From an uncultured Clostridia bacterium (GTDB lineage Bacteria; Bacillota; Clostridia; TANB77; CAG-508): a DNA stretch of 64,000 nt. The position numbers and the translations under genes were made by a program. Below the pieces are notes generated by a model that saw nothing but the letters and a program-made list of their open reading frames with translations, did not search any database and was not told the DNA's origin. The stretch covers positions 62,001-126,000 of the forward strand of contig CALXAT010000002.1 in NCBI GenBank assembly GCA_944386365.1, written 5' to 3'. Positions 28,686-38,594 of this stretch are shown here, one piece after another. Position 1 is the stretch's first letter; every line of letters starts with the position of its first letter.

Positions 28686-28950
28686 TTAATCTCCATTTTT
28701 TATCCTTATTCTTTACTACAATAGGCATAATCTTCTTGACCATACAATCAAATCTACTTAAGTCTTTTTTAGCTATTTTTATCCATTCTTTTTCATTTAA
28801 TATATTAGCTTCTAATGTTAAAGCACTAAATAAACAATTTTCATGTGCATATTTATCCCATTTTTCTCTTGTCATTTTTGGATTTTCTCTTAATTTATTA
28901 ATAAAAATCCTTCTACTTCTTTCATACCAATTTGTTTTTATTTTTAGCAT
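28636..28950 (-). CDS. Small protein sharing the WxxYA module with the Spo0E-like gene
   Basis: 104 residues from ATG 28950 (GAGGTG upstream). The segment REKWDKYAHENCLFSALTL matches the C-terminal module of the next gene (W-x2-YA-x5-L-SA). Basic C-terminus. Function unknown; the shared module suggests duplication. Confidence 0.6.
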   Translation of the reverse strand: MLKIKTNWYERSRRIFINKLRENPKMTREKWDKYAHENCLFSALTLEANILNEKEWIKIAKKDLSRFDCMVKKIMPIVVKNKDKKWRLNGKFIRKNKKIPKTAI

Positions 28951-28956
28951 AAGAAA

Positions 28957-28993
28957 AAACACCTCGTCTTAGTTTACCCAAAACGAAGTGTTT
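28957..28993 (-). promoter_or_regulatory. Leader hairpin with T-run that masks a ribosome site
   Basis: AAACACCTCGT pairs with ACGAAGTGTTT (one wobble pair). On the minus strand the second arm ACGAGGTGTTTTTT contains the GAGGTG site of the 104-residue gene: a terminator-like attenuator directly before the start codon. Confidence 0.55.
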
Positions 28994-29145
28994 ATATAGC
29001 ACTATAAAAAAATAAGATTTAAAAAATCTATATTTATTTTAGCATTTTTTTAAGTTTCTGTCGTGAGAAATTTGTCGAAAACATAAAATATCTTGATTTT
29101 TCTATAAAAATATGGTATTTTTATAAAGCAAAAGGAGGATTTAGT

Positions 29146-29361
29146 ATGGAAAAAGAAGAAATGCCATTAGCAGATAAATTATTTTTAGAATTTTTTGAAC
29201 AAATCAATGAAGAAGAATATTTAGATTTTGAAAATCAAGATACTTTAGAAAAAGCAAAAGAAAATAATACTATAGATGAAATTATAGAAGAAGTAGAAAA
29301 TAAACTAAAAGAAGCAGTAGATTCATATGTTTACTTCTTAGAAAATGAAAGAAAATTTTAA
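29146..29361 (+). CDS. Small acidic protein, unknown function
   Basis: 71 residues, very Glu-rich, helical; AAAAGGAGGATTTAGT before the ATG and a promoter-like TTGATT-17-TATTTT upstream. A TGTCGAA box lies at 29073. It has its own terminator and is the only plus-strand gene in the late half of the prophage, so it may be expressed in the lysogen. Confidence 0.7.
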   Translation: MEKEEMPLADKLFLEFFEQINEEEYLDFENQDTLEKAKENNTIDEIIEEVENKLKEAVDSYVYFLENERKF

Positions 29362-29364
29362 GAA

Positions 29365-29401
29365 AAAAACGGCTCATTATATTCAATTTTGAGCTGTTTT
29401 T
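29365..29401 (+). terminator. Terminator of the acidic protein gene
   Basis: AAAAACGGCTCA / TGAGCTGTTTTT with T-run. Confidence 0.85.
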
Positions 29402-29451
29402 ATTTTTAAGTAATATACTTACATGCCTTGATTTTAGCCATATAACGCAAA

Positions 29452-29487
29452 AAGAGCTAGACTAGAAATTAATCTAATCTAGCTCTT
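29452..29487 (-). terminator. Terminator of the prophage late operon
   Basis: AAGAGCTAGA / TCTAGCTCTT, 10-bp stem just after the endolysin stop, followed by T5 on the minus strand. Confidence 0.85.
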
Positions 29488-29492
29488 ATATT

Positions 29493-30545
29493 TTAAACTT
29501 TTAAAATTTGTCCAGGATAAATTGTATATGGACTTGATATTCCATTTTTAGAAGCAATATCTTTCCAATTTACACCTAATTTTTGTCCAATTTCTGATAA
29601 AGTATCCCCACTTTTTACTGTATATGTTTTTGTATAACTTCCATTTACTATTTTTTGTACTTCTTCATATCTGCTTCCTAATACTACTTTTCTTGTTTCT
29701 CCATTTCTATATTTTCCTGCTTTTACTTCTTCTGCTAAAGTATTAGCATTAGCTGTAGCAATATAATTTATTAAATCTTGAACTTCTTGATATCTATCTC
29801 CTAATGCGTTTTCTCTGTCTTTTCCATCCCCAAATTCTCCACGCATTGTTCTTTCTACTAATTCTAATGTAGTACCAGATACTGTACTTGGTTTAGTCTC
29901 TTCTTCTGCTCCTGTACTATTTTCCACATATTTATCCCAGGCTGTTGTATCTCCATAAAATTCGTCACAATCCAAATTTCCATTGTAGCCATCTAATCTT
30001 CCAGAGCTTGTCCATTGCCATATAGCATAGAAAGACCAATGTTTCACACTTGGTTTATTTCCTGCATTAGACATATCATAATTGTAATCTGCATTGTTGT
30101 CCCTATATTTTGCTACCCATAACCCGTAATTGCTATTTGCTACACTAGACCAGTCATTTGCATTTACAACACTTTCTGACATATAAATAAGCGGTTTACA
30201 ACCATAAGCTTCTTCTACTAATTGCAACCATTTTAATGCCCATGCGACATCATTAGTATGTCCACTATCTTCCCAATCTAAAATTGGTATTGCTTTTCCG
30301 ATATACCCTCTTGTATTAGTTATAAACCATTCTGCCTCTTGTTCTGCTGTATTATCAGAATTGTTTGCAAAATGATATATTCCTAATTTCTTTCCTAAGC
30401 TTAAGGCTTGTTGGAAAAATGTATCACAAGATGGGTCTACGTAACTCTTTCCTTCTGTTGCTTTCATTATTACAAAATCACAATTTATTTTACTTAAATC
30501 TATTCCTTTTTGATGATTACTTATATCAATTCCTTTTAAAGACAT
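29493..30545 (-). CDS. Phage endolysin: GH25 lysozyme with cell-wall repeats and LysM
   Basis: 350 residues. GH25 muramidase domain (residues 1-205) with Asp7 in GIDISNHQ and the catalytic D90-W-E92-D93 segment in ILDWEDSG. Then two Cpl-7-like repeats (GDRYQEVQDLIN and GSRYEEVQKIVN) and a C-terminal LysM (YTVKSGDTLSEIGQKLGV). No signal peptide, so release depends on the holin encoded upstream. Confidence 0.95.
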   Translation of the reverse strand: MSLKGIDISNHQKGIDLSKINCDFVIMKATEGKSYVDPSCDTFFQQALSLGKKLGIYHFANNSDNTAEQEAEWFITNTRGYIGKAIPILDWEDSGHTNDVAWALKWLQLVEEAYGCKPLIYMSESVVNANDWSSVANSNYGLWVAKYRDNNADYNYDMSNAGNKPSVKHWSFYAIWQWTSSGRLDGYNGNLDCDEFYGDTTAWDKYVENSTGAEEETKPSTVSGTTLELVERTMRGEFGDGKDRENALGDRYQEVQDLINYIATANANTLAEEVKAGKYRNGETRKVVLGSRYEEVQKIVNGSYTKTYTVKSGDTLSEIGQKLGVNWKDIASKNGISSPYTIYPGQILKV

Positions 30546-30547
30546 AC

Positions 30548-30802
30548 TTATTCCTCCTTGTTCTTTATATTAATTAAATCTGCTATTCCTCCAGCTCCCA
30601 TTGTTGCTACAATACATAATACAAATGCTTGTAGTAAGTTTGGTTCTATACCTGTAAAATAGCATATTATAGCACTAATTACTCCAATTACTACATTTTG
30701 TATTGGTATGTACTTATTAGGTATGCTGTCTACAAATATCTTAGTTATAGCTCCAAATATGTAAGCAATTATTGCTATTATTATTACATATGTTATTTCC
30801 AT
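30548..30802 (-). CDS. Phage holin
   Basis: 84 residues, three hydrophobic segments and a short charged tail (LINIKNKEE), directly before the endolysin. Size, topology and position fit the phage holin family seen in Gram-positive siphoviruses. Confidence 0.8.
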   Translation of the reverse strand: MEITYVIIIAIIAYIFGAITKIFVDSIPNKYIPIQNVVIGVISAIICYFTGIEPNLLQAFVLCIVATMGAGGIADLINIKNKEE

Positions 30803-30804
30803 AG

Positions 30805-31095
30805 CTAGTTCCCCCTTTCTAACAAAATATCTACTTTTTTATCTGTACTTTCCATTTGCTTTTGTAGTAATTCTAAGGATTTTGCAGTATTAGCATTAGT
30901 TTGTTGCATTTCTATTAAACAGTTAGAGATAGTTGTAGTAGTATTTTCTACTACTTTCAAAGTTGTTTTGATAGTTTCTTGATTTTCTGCATTTTTCTTT
31001 TTATTTACTACGTAATCCCATATAAAGACAATTATTATTACAGCACTTACGCCATAATTTAGTAATATCTGTCCAATTTGATTTATTTCTTCCAT
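30805..31095 (-). CDS. Membrane protein with coiled coil in the lysis cassette
   Basis: 96 residues: one membrane helix near residues 14-28 (VSAVIIIVFIWDYVV), then a helical, Gln/Thr-rich tail. It lies between tail genes and holin; possibly a second holin or holin regulator. Confidence 0.65.
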   Translation of the reverse strand: MEEINQIGQILLNYGVSAVIIIVFIWDYVVNKKKNAENQETIKTTLKVVENTTTTISNCLIEMQQTNANTAKSLELLQKQMESTDKKVDILLERGN

Positions 31096-31295
31096 TCTTC
31101 TATTTCCTCCTCTAAACTGTTTACTTTTTCTTCTGTCTGCAAAATCCTATTTTCTACTTGTTTCCATCTATCATTTCCACTTTGTTTTCTAGCTTCATAA
31201 TCGTCCATTGTATGTACTGTAGAGAAAATATTTATAATTATAAAGATTAGCACTAATACTAGACCTGCAACAACTACTTTATCTTTTCTTTCCAT
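31083..31295 (-). CDS. Small membrane protein with coiled coil
   Basis: 70 residues: membrane helix VVVAGLVLVLIFIIINIF, then a Glu/Lys coiled coil. It overlaps the next gene by 13 bases. Unknown role, probably lysis-related by position. Confidence 0.6.
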   Translation of the reverse strand: MERKDKVVVAGLVLVLIFIIINIFSTVHTMDDYEARKQSGNDRWKQVENRILQTEEKVNSLEEEIEEWKK

Positions 31296-31296
31296 A

Positions 31297-31740
31297 CTAT
31301 TCCTCCTTTACAAGCTCCCAACCTGCTGGATATGCGTCTGGTGTCCAAACACAACCATCCATTTTACAAACATATTTCTTGCCATTGTATGTTATCTTGT
31401 CTCCTGTTTTATAAGCATCATGCGCACCTGTTGGCTGTATATATTCTGGATATTCTTCTTCTGGTTCTGTTGGTTCTTCTACTTCTTGTCCATTTTCTTG
31501 TTCTAATTTAGTAAGTCTACTTTTAATATCTGCTAATTCTACATTATAAATATTGTCTATTTGCTCCTGTAGTGGTGCATAGCTATTTTCTGCTTTTGCA
31601 TTTTCTCTTGCTAAATTATCTAATTCTGTTTTTTGCTCCTCTGTTATTGCACTTTCTATCCACATCTTGTTTATTTTATATAGAATATCTTCTAGTTTAT
31701 AATCTTTGCTTTCTATTACACTCTTAATAATTTCATACAT
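31297..31740 (-). CDS. Tail-associated protein with carbohydrate-binding C-terminus
   Basis: 147 residues. Helical N-terminus, Glu/Pro linker, then a short chitin-binding-like domain (YKTGDKITYNGKKYVCK and PAGWELV), the carbohydrate-binding module 5/12 pattern. It follows the tail fibre gene by one base and probably sits at the tail tip. Confidence 0.7.
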   Translation of the reverse strand: MYEIIKSVIESKDYKLEDILYKINKMWIESAITEEQKTELDNLARENAKAENSYAPLQEQIDNIYNVELADIKSRLTKLEQENGQEVEEPTEPEEEYPEYIQPTGAHDAYKTGDKITYNGKKYVCKMDGCVWTPDAYPAGWELVKEE

Positions 31741-31741
31741 C

Positions 31742-34091
31742 TTAATTACCTCCTGCTATATTTAATATTTGTGCATTTATATTTGCTAGTTTCTCATCAA
31801 TTTTGTTGTCTATATATGTTTCTACATCTAATGCATATTTTAATTTTAATAATGCTATATCTTCTGCTGTTATTATATTGTTTACTTCTTCGAATAAATG
31901 CATATTATTTAATTCTTCTAATACCGCAGATTGTTCTGGTGTACAAGGTAACTTCTCTGGATTAGCTGCTGTTGCATAACAAATTAAAGGATTGCCTTGC
32001 TCATACATTTGTTGTAACAATGTATTCATTGCATTATCTGTTATTTCTGGAATAACATCTGGTTTACAATGAAAATATAATGTTCCCAAATCACTTATCA
32101 CAACTGTATTTATTACAGACCAATTTGTACTTTGTTTAAAACAATTTGACACAGCTATTCCATTTTTATTTAATGCTTTTTCTGGATCTACAGCAAATTG
32201 TATCATTGTATTATTTGCGATTAATTTTAAGTTGCGAACCTTTGTATTTACTCCGTCAATTACAGTTTTAATTATGTCATGCACTTCTTTCCATCCATCT
32301 GTTTCTTTTACAAAATAGTCTCCTGTAAGCATTTCTTGTTGAATAGGTAAAATATAGCTTTCTTCCTCGTGTTTTGTATAATTTGTTAATTCGTCATATT
32401 CTGCCCATAGTTGAAATTCGAATGTTTCACTATCTCCATTTCCATATGTTCTATAAATTAAATAGCTATCTTCTTCTGCTGTGTATGTTCTTTCATATGT
32501 CTGTCTTAAATTAAAATTATTTATATTAATAAAAGAAATAGCATTATTTGCCACTCCATTAATGTAAGCACTAACTGAAAAATCTTTTGAAGGCTTAGAA
32601 AATGCTTGAAACCCTAATTTAATAGTTTGTCCTTTTCTTAAATTAATATTAAAAATTTTTGTATTATTGTTTCTATTTAGATTTTTTATTCCATTTTCTG
32701 TATATTCCCAATTTGTTCCTATGCCTTCAATCTGCATTATGTTTTTATTTATCTTTCTTATTTCTGTACTACCTTGTCCGATATGGAGAATAACTTGTTG
32801 CTGTGTCTCCTTCTTCAACTTTTATGCTACTTAAAATTTCTTCTTCATTTTCAGAACTGTTATATAAGTAATAAACTAATAAATATTTGTCGTTTGCTCT
32901 TGTTCTTATGTTTATTTCGTCTCCAGTATTATTTGTCACGTTTTGTGTTAAAGATGTGCCAATGGCAGGAACTTCCACAGATGTAGCTGCTAAAAATCGT
33001 TGTCCAACAATTTTTCTGGAAATAGTATAATCTGTATTAGATTTTACTTCTAAATAAAAAGATTTAGCTCCGGAACTACTTGCAATTATCTTAGACCCAC
33101 TTGGAGTAGCACTTATTTTATTTGCATTATCTTTATCAAATAACTGTTTATTATTTCCTAAGCAAATAACTTTAGAAGGATATTCTATAGAAGGTGTTGC
33201 TCCTGGTAATTCATAAGTCTTTGTATCTGTGCCTTTGTATAACATGTATCTGTTCTTGTAATTAGTTAATGCACCTGTGTCTGCTATTGATGCAGTTTGT
33301 AAACCTATTTGATATGTAGCATTTTGTTTATTTACTGTAAAAGTAGCTGCATTATCTCTAGAAAAATAATTTGTTGTTCCATCTGATGTAGTTTCTCTAA
33401 CTTGTAAATAGATACCTTTTGTGTTAGAATCTGCATACCTTTCTTGCCAAAGTGTATATGTTGCACCATCCTCTAACATGTCTGTTATATTTTTTTGTGC
33501 ACATAAATTAACGTAATTATTATTAGGTGTGCCATTTACTGTTATATATCCTTCTTTTAAATCTTTTTCTATCTGCATTGTTCCAGCAGAATTAAGAACT
33601 GCACTTAAATAATCCCATAGACTATATCCTTCTCTTGTTTCTTGCTCTGCATTTCCCAACACTTCTAGACTTCCAAATCTATTTGCGTCTACTACATGTA
33701 AGCTTTTTGCTTCTTCTGTTTTTGCGTTTATTGCTGCATTTTTTAGTTTAGATATTAATTCGTCTTGTTCTGTATTTTTATTAGTATTGTCTTGTATGTT
33801 TTTACTTAAAGATTCTTGCCCTTGTTGTAAATTTGATATTTCTGGAATTATTTCTGTATTTATAAGATTAAATGCATTTGTTGCTTGATCTTGTGCATTT
33901 TTTATATTTGTATTTTGTGTTTTTTGTTCTGTTTTAATATCAGATATATCTTGTAAAATATCTCTATCATCAAACTTATTTTTTTGAATATTTTTATCTA
34001 TGCTTTCAGCCATTGATTTTAAATCTGATAATACATCAGCTGCTTTAGTCCCATCATTAGGATAATATATTCCGTTGGTTGTGGTTGCCAT
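31742..34091 (-). CDS. Tail fibre / receptor-binding protein, interrupted at a CGG codon (+1 shift needed)
   Basis: Starts ATG 34091 behind AAAGGAG. Zero frame runs 437 codons to TCT CCA TAT, then CGG (32780-32778), ACA, AGG, TAG. Skipping the C at 32780 gives SPYGQGSTEIRKINKN and continues 345 residues, about 782 in all. The motif VEEGDTATSYSPYG just before the site is the end of a common phage carbohydrate-binding-like domain that normally continues this way. The N-terminal third is helical (coiled trimer stalk). Confidence 0.85.
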
Positions 34092-34093
34092 TC

Positions 34094-34216
34094 TTATTCT
34101 CCTTTCAATTGGTTATATGTATATTCTTTGATTTGATTATATGTTTTGGTTTTAACTTCATCATAAGTCAGATATCTTATTGCTTTTATTTTTAATAAAA
34201 AACTAGAACCGAACAT
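34094..34216 (-). CDS. Possible small tail protein (XkdX-like)
   Basis: 40 residues starting MFGSSFLLKIKAIRYLTYDE and ending YTYNQLKGE, rich in Tyr/Lys like short XkdX-type proteins found at this place. There is no ribosome site and its start overlaps a terminator-like hairpin, so the call is uncertain. Confidence 0.4.
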   Translation of the reverse strand: MFGSSFLLKIKAIRYLTYDEVKTKTYNQIKEYTYNQLKGE

Positions 34217-34235
34217 AAATTTTGCTTGGTTCTAG
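34203..34235 (-). terminator. Terminator-like hairpin inside the late operon
   Basis: CTAGAACC / GGTTCTAG stem followed by T6 on the minus strand. Needs antitermination or leakiness for downstream genes. Confidence 0.6.
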
Positions 34236-34261
34236 CACTTTTTCTATTATTTTATTAGGCA

Positions 34262-35341
34262 TTATACACTATTCCTCCATTCGTCATTTACTTTTATATA
34301 TAATTTAGAAAGTTTCCATTGCCCGTTATCCTTTTTGTATAAACTTGATTTTCTCCATATTCCATTAATCTTAATATAAACAGCACTATTTAAAATAATC
34401 GTACTTGTTTTAGTATCTGTATACTTATTATTTGTTGTTAATGTATATGTAATTTGTGTTTCTTCTCCTTCCAATAAATTAGCAATATGGGATAACTCTT
34501 CTCGTGAAAAACTTAAGATATAATTTTGCTGTAAATTCTCTCTTGTGCATATCTGTGTATTACCTATTTTAACTATTAATTTTGTAGATACACCTTGCAG
34601 ATTAGCTAGTATTATTGGTATTGGATCCCCAAAATTTGCAGATGAAACATTTGCTATTCTTGCATAATCTTTAGTTTTAAAATAAAGCGTATCACTATAT
34701 GTCCACAAACCTTCGACAGATGCTATTCTGGTTTGTACCCTATAGGATGTATTAGCTGTTAAACCTGTTAATTGATATACTACTCTGTTATTTGCTGCAT
34801 TCCATGTTCCGCTAACAATCGTAAGTATCTTCCAACTACCTCCATTTAAAGAACTTTCTGCAGCATAAAGGCTTTTGTTAGAATTGTATGCAACTCTCAC
34901 ACTTTCTAAATTAATGCTATCAATTACATGTCCATTAAATCCTGCATATCGAGGTATCGTGTCAAGATTAACATCTCCATTTGCACTACCATATGATGGT
35001 CCCCAACCACTTCCGTATGGTAATGTTCCAGTTGCACTAATATTAATTCTTTTGGTTCCATCATTATTGTGTGTTATTATTGTTTCCCCATATACTAATT
35101 CAACATTTACTCCTGCACTTAAGTTTATATTTATTGTGTTAGAAAATTGTATTCCGTTTATATATAAATTTTGTATACAATTGTTTTGATAAGCAGAATG
35201 TTGGCTACATGATATATGTACCCAAGCTCTTACTCTACTCGTATTTGCATCAATATTGATATTATCTTCTTGCCAATCAATGTAATAACTGTAACTATCT
35301 CCGTGTGCTTGTACACTTCCATATATTGTTCCACTAGCCAT
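34262..35341 (-). CDS. Phage minor structural protein (DUF859-like)
   Basis: 359 residues. N-terminal beta-rich region (SGTIYGSVQAHGDSYSYYIDW), a fibronectin-like segment around TGLTANTSYRVQTRIASV, and a C-terminal pair of short repeats ending SKLYIKVNDEWRN. Resembles the DUF859 minor tail proteins of streptococcal phages; probably baseplate or fibre. Confidence 0.7.
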   Translation of the reverse strand: MASGTIYGSVQAHGDSYSYYIDWQEDNINIDANTSRVRAWVHISCSQHSAYQNNCIQNLYINGIQFSNTININLSAGVNVELVYGETIITHNNDGTKRINISATGTLPYGSGWGPSYGSANGDVNLDTIPRYAGFNGHVIDSINLESVRVAYNSNKSLYAAESSLNGGSWKILTIVSGTWNAANNRVVYQLTGLTANTSYRVQTRIASVEGLWTYSDTLYFKTKDYARIANVSSANFGDPIPIILANLQGVSTKLIVKIGNTQICTRENLQQNYILSFSREELSHIANLLEGEETQITYTLTTNNKYTDTKTSTIILNSAVYIKINGIWRKSSLYKKDNGQWKLSKLYIKVNDEWRNSV

Positions 35342-35352
35342 TTTTTATCTCC

Positions 35353-35991
35353 CTATTCTAAATATTGAATATATAAATCTCCATTGCTTCCTTGTGAATC
35401 CGAAGGCTCGTTTTTTCCGCTTAAAATGCTACTTTTTAAAACAAAGGCCGAACCATCTTCTACACCTGCTAATTCTTCTTCTAATTCTTTTAGCACACTT
35501 TCAAATTCTGTTTTAATAGTGTTATAAACACTCTCAAAATCTAAAAATGTTCGCATATCTTGAAATTCAGAAATTCCACTTGAGCTAGTCTTAAACCTAG
35601 CTAATTCATATTGGTAAACTCCGGCATTATTTTTTACAATATCATTTTGCGTTAAATTTGGATATCCACTACTACTTTTTACAATCTTATATGTAGCTTG
35701 CAACAGCTGTTGTTCCGTATTTTGTTTATCTAAATCTATTTCTATTACTAATTTACAATAAGATGTATCTGTGCCTGCAAAAATTGATGTAGATGTATCT
35801 TCTTCTAAAAATCTTCCTTGTATACATACTGCTCCGCTTTGAATTGTTATATTACTAGCGCTATACGTAACCTGCATCCCATTTTTATAGTTGTTGCTTA
35901 CCCCATTTTGTCCATTCAAAAAAGTATTAATAAAAAGAGCAAATATCTGATTTCCAAATATCTGCTCTTTAAAAACATGTCCTTTTAACAT
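35353..35991 (-). CDS. Baseplate/tail protein, unknown detailed role
   Basis: 212 residues; starts MLKGHVFKEQIFGNQIFALF, beta-rich middle, helical end. Its ATG overlaps the end of the lectin-containing tail protein gene, as baseplate genes often do. Confidence 0.65.
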   Translation of the reverse strand: MLKGHVFKEQIFGNQIFALFINTFLNGQNGVSNNYKNGMQVTYSASNITIQSGAVCIQGRFLEEDTSTSIFAGTDTSYCKLVIEIDLDKQNTEQQLLQATYKIVKSSSGYPNLTQNDIVKNNAGVYQYELARFKTSSSGISEFQDMRTFLDFESVYNTIKTEFESVLKELEEELAGVEDGSAFVLKSSILSGKNEPSDSQGSNGDLYIQYLE

Positions 35992-37685
35992 TATTTGCTT
36001 CTCCTTTCTTTTAATAATTTATCAATAAATTTAATCCTTATATTTCCGCAAGTATATTCCACAAATCTATTTTTCGTTATTTTAATCGAAGAAATATACG
36101 TGTCATGAATTAAAGATTCTTTTGTTTTAATTGTAATTGGTGTTCCTACCTCTATAATTCTGTCTAAATAATTAAATGTTATATTGTGATTATATGTGTT
36201 TGACTTCATTATATCTAATGCTTTTTGTTCAGCATCTTCAAAATTTGATGTGAAAGTTCTTTCAGTTCTTCCTTCAGCTCTATTCTTATTAGCAGAATCT
36301 GTTGTAGTTGTCCTATCGTTTAGCAAGTATAAACAATATGTAACTGTATTAGTTAAGACTTCTACTTTACTTACCACATCTGTTTCAAAAACTTCACTAT
36401 AATTAGAAATTGGTTGAGCATTAACATCTATTAATTCTTTATTTAAAGATTTATTCTCTATTTCTATTACAAGTTTTTTATTTTCTATATAAAATGTAAA
36501 CATTATATTGTATAGTTGTGTACAATTATTTATCCATGTATGTAAATTATATAAATTATCTGTTACATTACTTACACTTGTTTTAATTTTTGTATGTGTT
36601 TTTACGCGTATTTCTAAGTATTTTCTATTTACTAATGTATCTTTATTTTCTATAAAATTTTCTTTTATTGTGTTTGCTATAAAATCTTCAATTCCTTCCA
36701 ACCACATTTGTTGCTCTACTAATTCTTCAATAACAAATTCCTGTTTCTTCGATTCATCACCTGTAATGTTTTCATATATTTTAATGTTTGAACCGTTTTC
36801 AGTATTTCCATATTCTAATGTTACATAAAAAGATCCACCGTTTGATTTAATTTTAAAATATCCATCTTTCAAATATGTTAAATTCCATTTTTGAGCAATA
36901 GTTCCGTTAAAAGTATATTGCTGAATATTTGTATCATTTGAAAAACTTGCATTAAAAACATCCATTGCCTTTTCTGAATTTACACAAATAAAAGAATAAA
37001 TATTATCTTCCAATTTTTCAGCTCTCCACTTTTGAGCATCTGTATCATTTAAATCCCAAATTTGAACATTTGCATTGTTTTCTTTGCTTCCGCTGGATAC
37101 ATCAATCACTTTGTTGTAATTTAATGCACTTCTAAACCTGTAATATCCTCCGTTTTTCAAATCATCAGTTTCAATATTTCTATTTAAAACCACATTTTCA
37201 TTAAATATATTCGTAATGTATTTTAAAGTATATTCATATAATTGTTCTCCATTTTCATTTTTAATATTATCTATAATTCCCCAATATATTATTTTGTTAT
37301 TCTTTTTTATCATAATTATATCTTTGGATTTTGCTTCTGTTTTCTTTAGAACTTTTATTATGGAATTTGCATTTGTTTCTTCGTCGATATTAATATCATA
37401 ATCAGATATTTCTACTATATCTTTTACTTCAAAATCTCTATAATCAAATATCCACATAGTAACTATATTTGTTTCTATTTTTGTTTTTTCTTTAGCTAAA
37501 ATTTGAATTACTTGTGTATCTTCATAACTTTGTCCATACAAATCTGTATATTTTATGTCTGCTTTATAAATTCCTCCTGTCTCTGGTGCTTCTAAGTTAA
37601 TTTCATAATATCCCGTCTGTTTATTATATTTTGCTATATAATTTTGCCCATTGAAATTAATTGTCATTTCATTCATTTTGAGCAC
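35991..37685 (-). CDS. Tail-associated (Tal-like) protein with an inserted ricin-type lectin
   Basis: 564 residues. The ends resemble Siphovirus ReqiPepy6/Tal-type baseplate proteins (N-terminal beta domains, C-terminal NITFNYLDRIIEVG segment). Residues about 200-335 form a ricin-type beta-trefoil: GGYYRFRSALNYNKVIDV, NVQIWDLNDTDAQKW, NIQQYTFNGTIAQKW, three repeats with Q-x-W ends. The lectin probably binds surface glycans. Confidence 0.75.
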   Translation of the reverse strand: MLKMNEMTINFNGQNYIAKYNKQTGYYEINLEAPETGGIYKADIKYTDLYGQSYEDTQVIQILAKEKTKIETNIVTMWIFDYRDFEVKDIVEISDYDINIDEETNANSIIKVLKKTEAKSKDIIMIKKNNKIIYWGIIDNIKNENGEQLYEYTLKYITNIFNENVVLNRNIETDDLKNGGYYRFRSALNYNKVIDVSSGSKENNANVQIWDLNDTDAQKWRAEKLEDNIYSFICVNSEKAMDVFNASFSNDTNIQQYTFNGTIAQKWNLTYLKDGYFKIKSNGGSFYVTLEYGNTENGSNIKIYENITGDESKKQEFVIEELVEQQMWLEGIEDFIANTIKENFIENKDTLVNRKYLEIRVKTHTKIKTSVSNVTDNLYNLHTWINNCTQLYNIMFTFYIENKKLVIEIENKSLNKELIDVNAQPISNYSEVFETDVVSKVEVLTNTVTYCLYLLNDRTTTTDSANKNRAEGRTERTFTSNFEDAEQKALDIMKSNTYNHNITFNYLDRIIEVGTPITIKTKESLIHDTYISSIKITKNRFVEYTCGNIRIKFIDKLLKERRSK

Positions 37686-37688
37686 CTC

Positions 37689-38544
37689 CTATATTGCCTT
37701 ATAGTAAGCAAATATAGTTACTTTAGCATTTAATATATCGTCGTCTGCAACTAATTTTAATTCGCATGATTTATTCTTAGGAAGTCTTACAATTTCATTA
37801 TTCTTTGGGTTTAATACATCTAAATTGAATAGACTTTCTAGAGTTCCATCTGTCTTTTGCCTATTCAAATAAAATTTCCCTTCTCTAGTCCCATATAACA
37901 ATTTTTCATATTCATCTATTTTAACAGTAAACGGTAGTTCTTGATAAAGTTCTCCTTCTACATATAGCTCAATTTTTGGATTTGTGACTGGTCCATCTAT
38001 TTCTACTAAAATTGGAGATTCTACATGTCCGTTATTTATGAACTGCAAACTTCTTGTTGTAAAATCAGCAAATTTACTGTCCCATTTAAAATCCCAACTA
38101 ATAATCCCTTCTTGTTGTTTCATGTCATGTATAAATGTATTTTCTTCATACCATAAAGAAAGACAATCAAAAGTAATTGTTTCTTTTAATATTCCATCTG
38201 TTTGTTTTTGCGTTTTGGTTATACTTTGAATTTGGACATCTTTAAAATACTCTTTCTGACCATTTTGAAAAGGAATTTTATATGAAAATCTTAAGCTTTC
38301 AGAAGCTTCAATAAAATCAACCAAATTTTTGTAATTATCATAACTTAAGAAATTAGCAGTTCCAGAAATTTGTCCTTGTTCAAATTTTCTTAAATTAGTT
38401 ACAAATGTATTTCCTAATTGTTCATATTCTGTTGAATAAGAATATCCTAATCCGAGACGGGTCTGTCAATAAACAATTATTATATATATCCATTAAAGAA
38501 TATTGTTGTCCTTTTTCATTTACTAGTTTAAATTCTCTAACCAT
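37689..38544 (-). CDS. Distal tail protein (Dit), interrupted at a CGG codon (+1 shift needed)
   Basis: Starts ATG 38544 behind GGAGGAAAAATCA. Thirty codons run to ACA GAC CCG TCT, then CGG (38454-38452) and a stop ten codons later. Skipping the C at 38454 gives TDPSGLGYSYSTEYEQLG, the conserved Dit N-terminal SGLG region, and leads into the 254-residue remainder (total about 284). Dit forms the hexameric hub joining tail tube and baseplate, so the phage needs it. Confidence 0.88.
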
Positions 38545-38594
38545 TGATTTTTCCTCCAATTTCAAGGTATACAAGTATATTAGTCAAAAATAAA

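Noticed and set aside
31742..32818. Separate tail gene starting at 32818
   Set aside because: That start is a TTG inside the fibre frame without a ribosome site; the sequence is the +1 continuation of the fibre gene.
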